A DNA stretch of 64,000 nucleotides. Origin: Mrakia gelida (lineage: Eukaryota > Basidiomycota > Tremellomycetes > Cystofilobasidiales > Mrakiaceae). The notes below the pieces were generated by a model. It was not told the origin of the DNA, did not search any database, and was given only the letters and a program-made list of their open reading frames with translations. The stretch lies in NCBI GenBank assembly GCA_024345305.1, contig BRON01000020.1:558001-622000 (forward strand), given 5' to 3'. Of this stretch, positions 22,097 to 33,616 are shown one piece after another. How positions within the stretch are numbered: the stretch's first letter is position 1; each line of letters opens with the position of its first letter. The translations under genes were made by a program, and so were the position numbers.

Positions 22097-25046
22097 TCAA
22101 AGCGACTCAAGCTTCTCCAACAGAACCTTCGATCCCTTCGCACCACTCTCCTTCACCCTCGCCCTCTCCCCAGCACCGAACACCACCCTCGCCTCGTCAA
22201 TCAACTTGCTCTCGCTGACCTTCAACCTCTCGATCAACTCAGCCACAACGAACGCTCCTCCTCCACAAGCCATGTCTACGAGGGTTCCAGCTCGCTTGGT
22301 CTCCTTCCAGAAGGCCTCGGCGAACGCGAGAGCGAAGGGTTCCGACCCAGGGACGACGTCGATGGTTTTGGTGGTGAAGTTGTGGTGACCTCCTTGGAGG
22401 AGGAGTTTGTAGAGACGGGAGGCGTAGGAGAGGTCGATGGTGTGGACGGAGGGGGAGGAAGGGTCGGGGTCGAGGGTGTGGGTTTGTTTGTATTTGTTGA
22501 GGAGGGGAGAGACGAGGGTGGAGATGGTCGAGAGCTTGTCGGCTGCGAAGAGAGAAAGGACGGGAGGTTTGTCAGATCAAGGTATCGCAAAGTCAGAGAG
22601 ACAGAAGGACCAGGAATGAGACTTACCATCCTCAGCGTAAAGCAGAACCTCTCCAACGAGCAAACTCGCACCAGCGTCTCGAACGAGAGCACCTTGCAGA
22701 TCGGCGGCGATGACCTCGACGAGTCCAGGACTGACGGCCTTCCTCAGCTCGGATTGACGAACGAGGGGATCCTTCTTACTCGTGAGAGCTCGAGCGGCGT
22801 CGTGGTAGGCGAGGAGGGCGATGGTGGAGGGGATGAAGTGTCGTTTGGATCGAGGGGTGAGGAGGTAGAGAGGGACTCGTCGACCGAGTTTGGACTCGAA
22901 GAGTTCGAGGAGCTTGAGCTCTCCGATAATGGACTTTCCGACGAGCTTGGTGTCACTGGAAGGAGGAAGGGAAGAGAGGGGAGGGAAAGCGGTCAGCTCG
23001 GCGAGTTCGAGGAGAGCGAAAGCTCGACGCGTCGAAAGGAGAGAAGCTCGAGGCGAAGAAGAACGGGGGGAGGTCGACTCACTCGATGACGTCGAACATG
23101 GTGAAAAGAACAGTCTGAGCATCTCCATCCTCGGCCATCTTCATGACGTGAGGCTTGAAGACCTTAACGATCTGCTTCCTGTCCTTAGCTCCGGAGGTGG
23201 CGAGGAAGTCTCGAACGATGAAGGCTCCGTCTCGGGTGTGAACGATCTCGGGCATGAGCTCAGAGAAGCTGAAGGAAGATACCGAAATTGCGAGGGTCAG
23301 CGAAGGTTGCGAAAGGATCGAGCTCGGGGGGATCGCGAGATGAAGACTCACTCCTCGAACAGATCCTTCCTTCGCTGCTCGTTATCGGCCAAACTAGCAG
23401 AGATGGTGACGTAGTCGAAGATGAGTCGGTGAACGATGGTGTGCTGGATGGCTCCCTTCTCAGGGTTGTTGAAGCTGGTAAGGGGGAGAGGGGAAGGAAC
23501 GCGAGTCAGCTCGTCTTCGCCTCGACGCGTCGAACGCGGCCGTCTTCGATCGAAGCCGAGACGAAACGACTCACATGTTGTCGAGGTGACCCCTGATTCC
23601 ATCAGCAACTCGAGCTCGACGCGACTCGTCCTGCTCAGACTCGATGAAACCCTTGATACCCTTTCCGTCGGTGCTGAAGCGAACGAGGAACGAAACGAAG
23701 AAACGGTCAGCTCGAAGTCCCCAACGCGACACGGCGCCTCTTCCTGCACCACCACTGGACCACCGAACCCCTCTCGTCCTTCGACGCCAGAAAAAGATAT
23801 AGAATGCTCGACTTACTCGGTGTAGAACAGACCTCCCTCCTTTCCCCACCAAGGCCTCATCATGCTGCTCCTCTCCTTCCCGGAACACCAAAGCGTGAAC
23901 GCGTCCTCGATGATTCCAGCAGCCTCTCGGTGGAGAATCAGCCGAGGAAGATGAGGCATGAGCTCGGCGAGGATGTTGGTTCGAGCGGTAGGTGCGAGAC
24001 GGATGAGTTTGGCGACGAGGAACTGGAGGACGGGTCAAAGCGAGACGAGTCAGCGAGTTGGGTTGGCGCTCGACTCGCGTGGAGCTGTGGGTGGGTGAAG
24101 AGGGTTTGTATGGGGGGGAGTGGCAAACTAGACTGACCTTGGAGTATTTCGACTGAACGAGCTCGACGAATCGACCCTTGAGCTCAACAGCGACAGCCTC
24201 CCTCTCCTTCTTTCCTCCGTGCTTGACGATCTACAACCCACCAATTGATGCCAACGAAACCCAAAAACGATCAGCTCTCTCTCTCTCTCTCCCTCGTGCT
24301 CCCTCTCCTTCTACCCTTCTCCCCACCCTCTCAACCCAACCCAACCCAAACCTCAAAGCTCAACGCCGAACTCACACTCTGCACCACCCTACCACCATCA
24401 TGCTTGTTCACCACCGCTCCCATCCTTCCCTCCAACAGCGTCATCAACTGAGCCAACACCGCCTCCCTATCCTTCTTGGATATCGATCCTTCCTTCCTGT
24501 TGAGCTGAGCCCAGAGAGATTTGGACTCGAGGAGGATCTCAGAGTTGGGTTTGGCGTTTCGACGAGCTAGTCGATCGGTCTTTTGGGTGAGGCGGGCGAG
24601 ACGGACGGCTATAGTAGCAACGGCGAAAACGTACAGAATCGAGGAGTAAGTATACCCTCAACGCAGGCAGGTAGTTGAGAGAGCTGGTGGGCGTATAACT
24701 GACCTTCAGGATCCTTACTCTTCTTCTCTCCTCCCTCTCCCTCCTCCTGCTCTCCCTCCTCCTCCCCGTCCATAGTCTCGTCCCCCTCCTCCTCCTCCTC
24801 ATCGTCCTCCTCATCGATCTCAATCCCCTCGTCATCCTCATCTTCATCTCCATGCCAATCCTCCCCGTCGATAGCAGCCTCCTCGAGGTCAAGAGCGTCT
24901 CGTTTCGCGGACGAGGAGGTCACAGGCACCTTTCGCTTCGTCTCCTCCTTCAGCGAAGGCTTCGACGAGGACGCCTGGACCTTGGGCTTCTTGTTGGCCG
25001 CACCGGAGGAGGAGGAGGGGAGGGAACGCTTGCTGGGAGCGGGCAT
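22097..25046 (-). CDS. PUF6: Puf6/Penguin-type pumilio-repeat protein
   Basis: A nucleolar RNA-binding protein. In yeast Puf6 works in 60S subunit maturation and represses ASH1 mRNA. The N-terminus is Ser/Lys-rich, then very acidic (long Asp/Glu run near residues 60-100). The Puf6-type armadillo-like repeats follow: LLESKSLWAQLNRK, VNKHDGGRVVQSIVKHG, YSKFLVAKLI, HREAAGIIEDAF, HTRDGAFIVRDFL and KSIIGELKLLELFE. A C-terminal helical domain ends LLEKLESL. Around nine exons are needed. The start at 25046 gives MPAPSKRSLP. A TATA-like element sits about 150 bp upstream on the same strand. Confidence 0.9.
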
Positions 25047-25192
25047 CGTGGGTGAAAGGGAGGGGAAGGGGAGAGGGAAGGAGAGAGTTGGAGGTGAGGT
25101 GGGAGTGAGAAAGTCGAAATCTGCTTGAGGGGAGAGGAGGGCTGTGAAAAATGTCGAAGGAAGCTCGGGGAGACGCGACCGAGTTGGAGGGG

Positions 25193-25204
25193 TTTATATA
25201 TATA
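25193..25204 (-). promoter_or_regulatory. TATA-like element upstream of the Puf6-like gene
   Basis: On the minus strand the bases read TATATATATAAA, about 147 nt ahead of the ATG at 25046. It is the clearest TATA-like box noticed in the window, in a local context that is otherwise GC-rich. Confidence 0.5.
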
Positions 25205-25552
25205 GTGGGAGGATAGAAGTAACTGGTGAGCTTGGCCTTTGAGTCCTTGCTGGAGAAGTGGAGAAAATTGCGAGACGAGGGACGAGAGGGACGAAGCTCG
25301 CGTCGCTTCGTGCGTTGAGCTCGCTCATTCCTTCCTCGCCTTCAAGACTGAGAGAAGATCGTTACTGAGCATGCAAATAAAACCCTTCCTTCCACTACCA
25401 CCTCCCCTTCCACTCCTCCCCCTATAATCGAGAGCTCCGCCTGTTTCCAAGGCTGAGCGACGACCTCCCAGAACTCGCGGCGGACGAGTCCCTTCCTTCC
25501 CTCCTCTCTACTCTGCCCTTCCCTCACAACGACATCGCCTCTAAGAGCTCCT
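25205..25552. other. intergenic between Puf6-like 5' flank and SERF-like 3' end
   Basis: No gene was supported here. The region holds the distal Puf6-like promoter and the SERF-like 3' UTR, with polypyrimidine tracts near 25380-25430. Confidence 0.35.
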
Positions 25553-26090
25553 CTACTTGGGCTTGGCGACCACCTTGGGGGGTGGGACCTCTCCAGCAGC
25601 AGCCTTAGCGGCCTTGAGCTGTAAAATAGAAAGTGAGGGACGAGGAAGAAGGAAGGAGTCAGCTCTTTGAGTTTCTCGAGAAGTGTGAGCTCGCAACGAA
25701 GGAGGACGAAAGGACGAACAGCAATCTTGGCTTGGAGAGCAGCAGCGTCGCTGGAGTTCGAGTGACATGTAACAAGGAGATCAAAGGGTCAGATTGAAGT
25801 GCTTTGAGTCGTCTGAGCTAGCCTAGAGGGAGGGAGAATGGGTCGAGAAGAGAAGGGAGGGAAGACGAAGGAAGAGGAACGAAGCGAAGGAGACTCACGC
25901 TTCCTTCCTAGCCTGAGGGTTTCCAGTCAACTTGGTACCCTTGGCAGCACTGAAACACAAAGACCAAGAGCGGGGTGAAAGTAAGCTCAAATCTCGAGGA
26001 AGGGGTGTATAGGAGAAGAGCGAAGGGAAGGGCTCACTTTGCCTTGTCGTTCTTCTCCCTGGCTTTATCTCGCTGATTCCCCCTCGCCAT
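25553..26090 (-). CDS. SERF/4F5-like small EDRK-rich protein
   Basis: Four exons join to about 66 residues. The start MARGNQRDKAREKND is the diagnostic N-terminus of the SERF/4F5 family, small basic disordered proteins (yeast and worm members modify amyloid formation and bind RNA). The tail is Ala/Lys-rich and ends PPPKVVAKPK. An intron (donor GTTAGT, branch AAGCTGACC, acceptor CTAG) lies just 5' of this ATG. An upstream ATG at 26216-26218 reads in frame across it and would add MSFPLQPTQPHFTKSTN. The family start argues for the downstream ATG, but both are possible. Confidence 0.85.
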
Positions 26091-26514
26091 GTTCGTAGAT
26101 TTCTAGGCCAGACAAAAGATACGAAGGTCAGCTTGAAGCCTTGCTGAAGACTGAGAGCGAGGGAAGAGGGGGGACTAACCGTAAAGTGAGGTTGAGTTGG
26201 TTGAAGGGGAAACGACATGGTGAGCTTCGTCGCTTCCTTTCTTTTCGAGCCTTTCGTTTTTGGCCGTCTCCCTGTTGCTTGGATCCTGACTTCCACCTCG
26301 ATTTTTCGCAAATCTTCAGCTTCGGTCGCGAAAGCCCTTCGTCATCTTATCTCGCAGCCTCGGTGAGTTCTCCAGCTTCTCTCGAGGAGGAAGCGTCCAA
26401 GGATGAAGCTCACCTCACCCTCCCCTCCCTCCGTTCCCTTTCGGCTCCTCCTAGCTTCCATCGCTCTCCACACTTCAGCCAGCAGCTTCAAACTCAGCCG
26501 AACCTCGTGTCATC

Positions 26515-27872
26515 ATGTCAGACGCACGTAGGTTCCATCTTCCATTCCATCTCTCTTAGGTGTCGCAACCCAGAGCTCCCAAAGCTGACCTTCTCTCCCT
26601 CCTCCCCTCCCATCCTCCCTCCCTGCTCTCCCTCAGCCGCTCTCTGCACCGTCTGCTCCCTCCCAGGTGCCCAGCTTTGCGGAAAGTGTAAAACAGGTAC
26701 ATAGAGACTTACCCTCTTCATCTTCTCCTCTCTGCACCTCTCACTCGCTCCTCCAAACGAGATCCACTCAAACCGAAGCTCGAGCTCACCGCATCTCCCT
26801 CCCTCCCTCTTCTCCTCCCGCCCAACCCATCAGCGTTCTACTGCTCCCGAACGTGCCAATCCCAAGACTGGCCAACCCACAAAACCCTCTGCGAAGCTCT
26901 CCGCCTCGCTCGACCTGCTACTCCTCCCCCACCAACCTCAACTTCAAGCTCAACCTCTCCACCTCCCTCCCCTGCCCGTCCCGTCTCCCCGCCAACCCAA
27001 CTCCCACCTTACCCCTCCGCCGTGGTTTCCAAAATATTCATCCTCCACCCCTCCTCCTCACCCCTGTCAAGCAAAGAAAGTCGCACGTGGAGGTGTGGGA
27101 TAGCAACGAGGTGGCAGGGTTTGGGAGCGAGGGGGAGGAGAAGAAGGCTGTTGGGAAGAGGTTTGGGGTGGAGGTTGGAAGGGTTGGGGAGGGGGGGAAG
27201 GGGTATGGGAAGGAGGGGAGTGAGTCCGCTTTCTCTCTTTCCCTGAATTTGGGGTGAGGGTGGGTGGGAGAGGAGGAAGAGGGGAGAGGGAGGAACGAAC
27301 GAACGAGGAACGCGTCGACTCGCTGACTTTGTTTCGTCTCCTTTTGGGTTTTGTGAAGGCTGTCTCTGGTACCACTACGGCTACTGCATCTTACCCCTCA
27401 CCAACCCCTCTTCCTCGTCGGCTCAAAACTCAGCTCCCAACCCTCTCGCTTCAGCACTTTTCAACAAGCCCTCGTTCGGACCCGTCGTCGTCGTGAAGAG
27501 CGGACCGGATGGAGGATTGTGGGAGAAGGATGATAGCATGGGGTTGGGGGAGTTGGTGGACACTGTTTGGTGGTATGGGAAGGTGAGTGAAATAGGCGCG
27601 AAAAGGGGAAGAGGGTAGGGGGAGGGAGGGGAGGGTGGGGACGCGTCGCGTGCGAGGAGAGAAGAGTGGACGAGAACGAACGCGAGAGAGCGAAGAGGGC
27701 TGACCTGTTTCTTTCTCGCTTCTTTGGTTGGGCATGGTTTTGGCTTGGGGAGCAGGAAGGAGCCGACCACCAACAGGTCTGGGACCAGAGGGAGTTGCAG
27801 AGGACGCTGAACGGACAGACGGGGAGAGGGTTCTCGTTCGGAGGGGGGGATGTGTCCAAGTTTATCTTCTAG
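26515..27872 (+). CDS. N-terminal MYND zinc-finger protein with apparent frameshift (copy E)
   Basis: The first exons give MSDAPALCTVC, then LCGKCKTAFYCSRTCQSQDW and HKTLC, a complete canonical MYND finger (CxxC, CxxC, YCxxxC, HxxxC) at residues 7-43, followed by a Pro/Ser linker. MYND domains bind proline-rich partner peptides through two zinc ions. Downstream, the reading frame that clearly codes (VEVWDSNEVAGF, then GCLWYHYGYCILPLTN, WWYGK and ADHQQVWDQRELQRT) is offset from the MYND exon frame somewhere in 27010-27110 without visible splice signals. The ORF stops with GGDVSKFIF and TAG at 27870-27872. The same frame then continues with APVRWVELDEDGQALRKGL. The locus may be decaying, mis-sequenced or unusually spliced. 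Confidence 0.7.
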
Positions 27873-28328
27873 GGAGCCGCTCCGGTCAGATGGGTTGAAC
27901 TCGATGAGGATGGTCAAGCATTGAGGAAGGGGCTTGGGTAGGTGAGAGAGCGTCGGAGAAAGAGTTGGGGAGGGGAAAGACGCGTCGAGAAGAAGGAGGA
28001 AGGGCAGGGAAGACGACGTAGCGAGGCTGTTGTTCGCCCTCGAGGCCTTTTGAGGAGGTTTTCGCGGCTTTGAGAGCAAGTTCTACACGTTGCGCATGTT
28101 GATACGACTTCAGCAAACCTGTCAGGAAAGATATTGCTCGAAAAAGTACGGCGGCCTAGAAGGAAGACGCACCGAAATGAGCTCAGCTTTGAGCTCCTTC
28201 CCTCTCGCCTTCTCCCTTGGCCTTGTTTCGTCTTCCTTTCTAACTCTCAACGTCCAGCTTCTCGTTTCCTTCCTTCCTTGTTCCCCTCCCCCCAAGCCCT
28301 TCCCGCGCTGGCTTCCCCTCCTCAACCC
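27873..28328. other. possible continuation of the MYND gene, then intergenic
   Basis: Bases 27873-27940 stay open in the frame of the preceding exon and look coding (RWVELDEDGQALRKG), ending at a GTAGGT donor-like site. Fragments near 28080-28160 are also open but could not be joined. The rest is the promoter of the next gene. Confidence 0.35.
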
Positions 28329-30082
28329 ATGAGCGACTCAGCTCCTCTTCCCTCCCCTCCAGCACCCCCAGCAGCAGCTTCCCTCCCAGCTTCAGCTCCA
28401 GCTCCTCCCCAATCGATCCTCCTCTCCCGTTCTCCCTCCTCCTTCTCCTCCCCAACTCCCCAACCTCAAACTCACAAAGGAGGAATCTTACTCCAACCCA
28501 CCGTCTCCCGCTCGAATGCTCCAGTAACGACCACTGGTCCAGCGACGAGGGTAGTCTCCTCTGGGAGTCGGATCACTTTCGCTCCTCTTCCCCCTCCTCC
28601 TCCAGAGGATGAAAAGAGAAGGAGGAACTCAATCAGTGTAGGAGTAGCAGCTAGAGGTCAGATCTTGAGATCTCAAGGAGCGACCGGGAAGAAGGCTAAT
28701 AACAATGGAGTGAGTGCTTCGAACTGTTTCTAAGACCTACAGAAGGGACAAGGGAAGGTGATGGGCAGGGAAGGTCGGGAGGGAGGGGGACGAAGCTCAA
28801 CCAAGCTGACATTTCTCCGTCGTTTCCTTTCCTTCGTTGGTAGGTCATCTACGTTCCCATGACGGACGAGGAGTGGGAAGCGTACAAGGAGAAGTTCAAT
28901 CGATCTCAGGGAATCCCGTACGTTCAACCCTTCCTTCGACGACTCGAGAAAGAAGGGAAGATGCGAAGCTCACGAGACCCTCCTCCCTTCCTTCCCTCCT
29001 CCTTTCCCCGACCTTTTTTTTCTTGAAACTCCTCCTCCTCCCACCATCTCGCTCGCTCGCTCGTTGGTGTGTCGACTTGGTCAAACGACAGCTCCGAAGT
29101 CCCCGACCTAGGAACCCTCGCCATGAAAGGAGGCCGGAAACTCCTCTCCTCCATTCGACGCTCCATGTCCTCCTCCTCTACAACCTCCAGCACAACCTCC
29201 AACGCGTCCAACAAGGCCACAGCAGCTGGAGTATCAGCTCCTCCTACCATCGCACCCATCCCACCCCCATTCCAACGCAACTCCTCGACCCTCTCAACCT
29301 CGTCAGCAGGACCCGTCCCCTCCTCCCCAGAAAGCTCAGAAGCCTTCTCCCTCTCCCCGACCTCTCAACTCGAACCCCCCTTACTCCCCTCCCCTCCTCC
29401 CGAACTCGACGAGGAGTTCGACGAATCCCCTATCCTCGACGGAGAAGGTCGTCGTCCCTCCTTCTCCATTCGCGCTCGAGCCTACTCGCCTCCGCCTCTC
29501 GAGTCCTACGAGCCCACACCGGAGGAGTACGGGTTGGGGATGTCCTCGGCTGGATCGACGAGCGGGAGTTCTATCCTCGAGGAAGATGAGGACGAGGAGG
29601 AGGAGGAGGAGGAGGAGGAGGAGAAGAAGTTGAACACGGCTGGAGCGGGGAACACGACGCCGAAGAGGAGAGGAAGTTTCTCGGGGTTGGAACATCTGCA
29701 TCTTGGTGGGCCCGGTGGAGCGGGAGAGGATGGGGAGGGGAGCTCGACTCCTATGGGGAAGGTGAGTCCAGACCTCGCACTCTTCCCTCTCGCACGCTCT
29801 TCATTCCGAAGACGCGTCTCGTCTCGCTTCGCTGACCCTCCTCCCTCCTCCTCTTCCTACTTCCCTCCCTCTCTCCCTTCCCCCACCTCACCTCCCCCCT
29901 CCCCCGTCCAAATCACTCATCCGCAGACATCCTTCGTCCTTGGCTTCGAAACCCTCACGACCTCCGGTCCCCTCAAGGAAGACGTCGAGTCCTGGCGCAA
30001 AGAACGACGAGCGAGTCAGGGTTTCAGGGGGAGTGGGGACGAGGAGAGGAGGAGGAGTGGGAGTGGGGAGGAGAAGAGGTAG
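28329..30082 (+). CDS. Ser/Pro-rich low-complexity protein, unrecognised
   Basis: Four exons. The N-terminus is Ala/Pro/Ser-rich (MSDSAPLPSPPAPP). A short conserved-looking core, VIYVPMTDEEWEAYKEKFN, spans an exon junction. A long disordered Ser/Thr/Pro region follows with a Glu run coded by GAG repeats near 29597-29625, then SGLEHLHLGGPGG. The last exon reads TSFVLGFETLTTSGPLKEDV and ends in a basic tail GSGEEKR. There are no membrane segments. The composition suggests a disordered regulatory or cytoskeletal protein. I do not assign a function. Confidence 0.75.
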
Positions 30083-30626
30083 ATCAATACAGCATACTAG
30101 AGTTGGGGAGGGTTGGGGTTTGGGGGAGAGGTGGGGGAGGGAGTGGGAGGGAGGGAGGGAGAGTGGGAGGGAGGGAGGTGGTGTGAGAGCGCGTGGGTTC
30201 TGTGCTTTACTTTACGATCTTTGAACGACCGTCGTATGATTTTTGTTTCTTCCTTGTGACGCGGAGGGTTAGAACAGAAAGGGAGGAAAGGGAGGGAAGG
30301 GAAAAAGAGAACCGCAGACGTCTCGAAAACAATTCGCTTCGCTTCGCGTCGAGTCCATCGGCCGCACATTCGCTGACCGCTTTCAGCTTGCGCCGCCACT
30401 GTGCAAGGTTTTGAGACACTGGCATGTACATCTGTGACGAGATGAGAGTGTAAGAAACAACTCCGGAACGCGTAAGGCGAGGGGGCGTGGGATTCGTCGC
30501 GTCGAGCGAGGAGGAGGGAGGTGGATCTGTAGGGCGAACGGTCGAACCGACGAGAGAAAGAAGTCAGCAAGGGGCGAAGGGAGCATGACAGTCGGATGGA
30601 TCGAGGAAAAAAGCTCACTCGTCGAG
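30083..30626. other. convergent 3' intergenic region
   Basis: The region between the Ser/Pro-rich gene (plus) and MYND copy D (minus). It is G-rich near 30100-30180 with short GGGAGGGA repeats. No gene is supported. Confidence 0.4.
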
Positions 30627-31971
30627 CTACAGATCAACAGTCCAAGTCGATTTCAAGCACGTCCGTTTGTGATCCTTCCAGCATTGGTGTTGATGTTCTG
30701 CGCGGACGTTTTGAAACAAGTGAGTCGAAAGGTATGATTGATGAGAGAGGAGTCGAACGAACCGACTGAGCAGAAGCGAACGGACTCGCACTGAAAGAGA
30801 AGGCGAAGAGGTGGGAAGTTGTCGATTAGCTTCGACGCGTTCTAGTTCTCTCGTTCTGCTGTCCTCTTCGCGGAGGACTCACCCTCGCGCAAGCCAGCAA
30901 ATCATTTTCAGAATCCGCCTCCAACTCCCTACATCCAGCACAAACCAACCAACAAGGCTCGATCTTCTCCTCCCTACTCTTCTCTGCGACGCAACGTGCG
31001 ACCCACTCGTCGGCCGTCTTCGTTCTCGAGAGATCGAGAAGGAACTGAGACCTCCTTCCTATCAGAACGGCACGTTCCACCTCTTGAGGAGTACTTCCTC
31101 CAACCGGTCCAGGAGGGACGATCCATCCTTTGGCGAGGATCTCTAGTGCTTTGAGAGTCGGCGAGGGGAGGGAGATCCGTTGGGTCGAAGGAGAGGGAGG
31201 AAGGGGGAGGTTGAAGGCCATGTTGGTGAGGATCTCGAAGAGGACGTGAAGGAAGGTCACTTTGACTATGCCGGACTCCCCTGGTTGGTCCTGTTTGTGA
31301 GAGAAGGAGAGCGAACGAGAGGAGGGATCAGCGAGGCGAGTCGAAGGATGGTCGCCCTGGACGGATCGTGACGAGGGGAAGAACGAACCCTAGCTCGAGA
31401 GAGAAGCGCCAAGGCAAGAGTGTTGAACAGGTTGAGACCTTCGTCTCTTCTCGCGTAGGCTCCGAAGATAGGCGAGTTGGTGACGTGAGCGAGGAGCATC
31501 GTCCAGACGAGGTTGTTCATCTTGAGTCTGGGAGGACCGTCGACGAGCTTGATGACGGCGAGACCTTCGAGGTAGGTGTCGATGAGTCGAGGCAGATATA
31601 AACTAGACAGACCGGCCTAGGAGAAGCCGTGGGAGAGTCGAGAGTCAGGTCGAGTAGGGGATGGTAGGAGGGACACCGGGATGGAGACTCGAGCTCGAGC
31701 TTCAATTCACGACGATTTGTTTGAGGTCCTCCTGCTGGCCGGTCATGATCATAGCGAGAACCCGGTTGAGCTGTAGGGATAAGTAGGCAACTAAAAGTCA
31801 GCCTGAAGCTATGGGAAAGAGGTTCGAGGCGTGGAGAACGGGACGAACGAAATTGGATCCTTCGGTCCCCTGCCATCGATACCCTCTTTTCTTCGCGATG
31901 GCGAAGGATTCGTCGTCGACCATGAGAGCAACCGCGAGTTGTTGGACCGTTATAGCTACGTTCGGATCCAT
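30627..31971 (-). CDS. MYND zinc-finger protein (copy D)
   Basis: Six or seven exons give a helical protein of about 340 residues that ends in a MYND finger: CWLVCAGC, then LLACARCESVRFCS, EHQHQCW, HKRTC, with CLKSTWTVDL at the stop. The sixth zinc ligand position is His (EHQ), as in copies A-C. The helical body (LNRVLAMIMTGQQEDLKQIV, MNNLVWTMLLAHVTNSPIFG, VTFLHVLFEILTNMAFNLPL) resembles ARM-like scaffolds attached to MYND domains in other fungi. The finger is completed across two introns at 30.65-30.8 kb. The start MDPNVAITVQQLAVAL follows a CTTTCAAG that could also be an acceptor, so an upstream 5' exon cannot be excluded. Confidence 0.8.
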
Positions 31972-32379
31972 CTTGAAAGGCAAGGACGAAAGAAGAGAGA
32001 GGTTTGATCGACTGTTGGAGTTGGGAGGGAAGGAACGGACGGGTGAGCTCGACTCTGTTGGAACCCTTGCTTCGTCTCCGAAAGCGCCTCCTCAAGGTCC
32101 TCAGCTCCCAACGACCACCATCTCGACCGCTAGATAGTCCTCAGTAGCTTCTTGGCATGTATCTGAATCGCTCAGATCCGTAATCTCCGAAATGGAGGAG
32201 GAGGCAGGGCCAATCCATATCGAAACGACCTCAACCGAGGAACTCGCTTCCCTCCCTCCCTCCCTTCCTTCTCACCTCACCATCTCAGCCAGCCGAAACA
32301 TCTCCCTCCCTCCCTTCCATCGCGACACCTACCCCGCCTCTCACCCTCGTATCTTTCTAGACTGGCTTCATCCTCGACG
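31972..32379. promoter_or_regulatory. divergent region with an unresolved open stretch
   Basis: The region between MYND copy D (minus) and the Pro-rich gene (plus). An ATG at 32192 on the plus strand opens MEEEAGPIHIETTSTEELAS with coding-like codon use, but it is out of frame with the next exon. A minus-strand stretch near 32060 reads EDLEEALSETKQ. Either could be a real 5' exon. Confidence 0.35.
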
Positions 32380-33221
32380 ATGTTCGAATTCGCCTGCTTC
32401 CTCTTCGTCGTTCCCCTCTTCTGCCTTCACCTCTTCGTGAGCCCTCGCGAGATGGTCAGTATCGCTCTCCTCCTTCCGTCGGCAGTCTTTGGCGAGGACT
32501 TCGTTCTTACTGACCAGTTCTCTGTGCTTTGTTCCCACCCCAGGAAATCGCCATCGGAGACGACTTCGTACGGTTCCAAGCTCAAGAGGACCCTCCTCCC
32601 GCCGAAGACGACGAACGTCCTCCCTCGTTCTTCAACGATAGCGTCCCTCAAAACCCATGCCCTATGACACGTGGCGACCACGCCTTCTACAAGAGCAACG
32701 AACCACGCCAAACCTCAACTCCCTCCGTCTTGCCCCCCTTCCATCAGCGGTCGCCTCTCGCTCGTCCAACTCCTCCTCCCCCGACCTCCCTCCCGTCCCT
32801 CGACGCACCTTCATCGCCTCCCTCCTCTTCCCTCGACCACCCACCCTTCATCGGATCCTACCCTACCTCCCCACTACCACCACCACCTCCTCCACCTCCC
32901 ACTCGTCCCACCCTCCCAACCTCACCCTCCTCGGACTCCTCCTCCTCCCTCGCAACCCTTGCAACAACAACCTCGGACGAGCTGTCCTTCTGCTCCGTTC
33001 TCGACTTCGAATTCCCTCCCGGATCCACCTTCGAGCTAGTGCAGAGGGGATTGAAGGACGCTCTCAATGCCGTCTCTACTCCTTCGGACGGGTATCAGCT
33101 GCAGTGGGAGGATCCGACGAAGGTGAAGGAGGAAATCAAGGCTGTTTGTGAGGTTTCGAGGAGGGCGAGGAGTTGGAGAGGGAGTTGGAGAGGAGGGTTG
33201 GGGAGTGGAGGAAGGAGTTGA
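32380..33221 (+). CDS. Pro/Ser-rich protein with hydrophobic N-terminus, unrecognised
   Basis: Exon 1 from the ATG at 32380 reads MFEFACFLFVVPLFCLHLF, a signal-peptide or membrane-anchor-like segment, and ends at GTGAGC. Exon 2 (from 32545) keeps the phase and reads EIAIGDDFVRFQAQEDPPP, followed by a long Pro/Ser/Thr-rich linker and a folded-looking C-terminal part: LSFCSVLDFEFPPGSTFELV, then GLKDALNAVSTPSDGYQLQW. It ends in a basic Gly/Arg tail. An upstream open frame (ATG 32192) may be the true 5' end if an unusual intron joins them. The function is unknown. Confidence 0.5.
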
Positions 33222-33616
33222 GGGGGAGGGGATAGGCTGTTTAGGGGTCTGGGAACGGAGGAATAGGGGTGGAGATGCGACTGCTGGCAATCCAGGTTGA
33301 AGGGATGGGGAGAGAGGGAGAGTTTGTAGTTGTGGTTTCGTCGACGCGTCGTTGTTTTGCTTGTTGTTCATCTTTCTTCGTACTTGTTTCTGTGCTCTTT
33401 TGATTGACGCTTTCGCAGTCCCGACCGACGGGAGAGTGAGAGAGAGCTCGTAGATCGGTTTGAAAGATACAATTCAGATACAACGGTTCGAGAGCGACGA
33501 GATCAAAGAACAGATGGGACGGAACGAAAGGAGAACGAGAACGAGCTACAACGATAAACCAGCTACGTAGGCGGTCCATACAGCGGCAAGGAAATAAGGC
33601 CGCTACGACGGTCGTT
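33222..33616. other. convergent 3' intergenic region
   Basis: The region between the Pro-rich gene (plus) and the HMG/YABBY-like gene (minus). No gene or repeat is visible. Confidence 0.4.

Noticed and set aside
21965..23089. 374-codon open frame on the plus strand
   Set aside because: It lies antisense to the Puf6-like exons, whose frame matches a known family. The plus-strand reading is low-complexity Arg/Gly/Glu and is a shadow of biased codons.
29595..29630. GAG trinucleotide repeat as a stand-alone element
   Set aside because: It lies inside an exon and encodes a glutamate run. Similar runs occur in other genes here.
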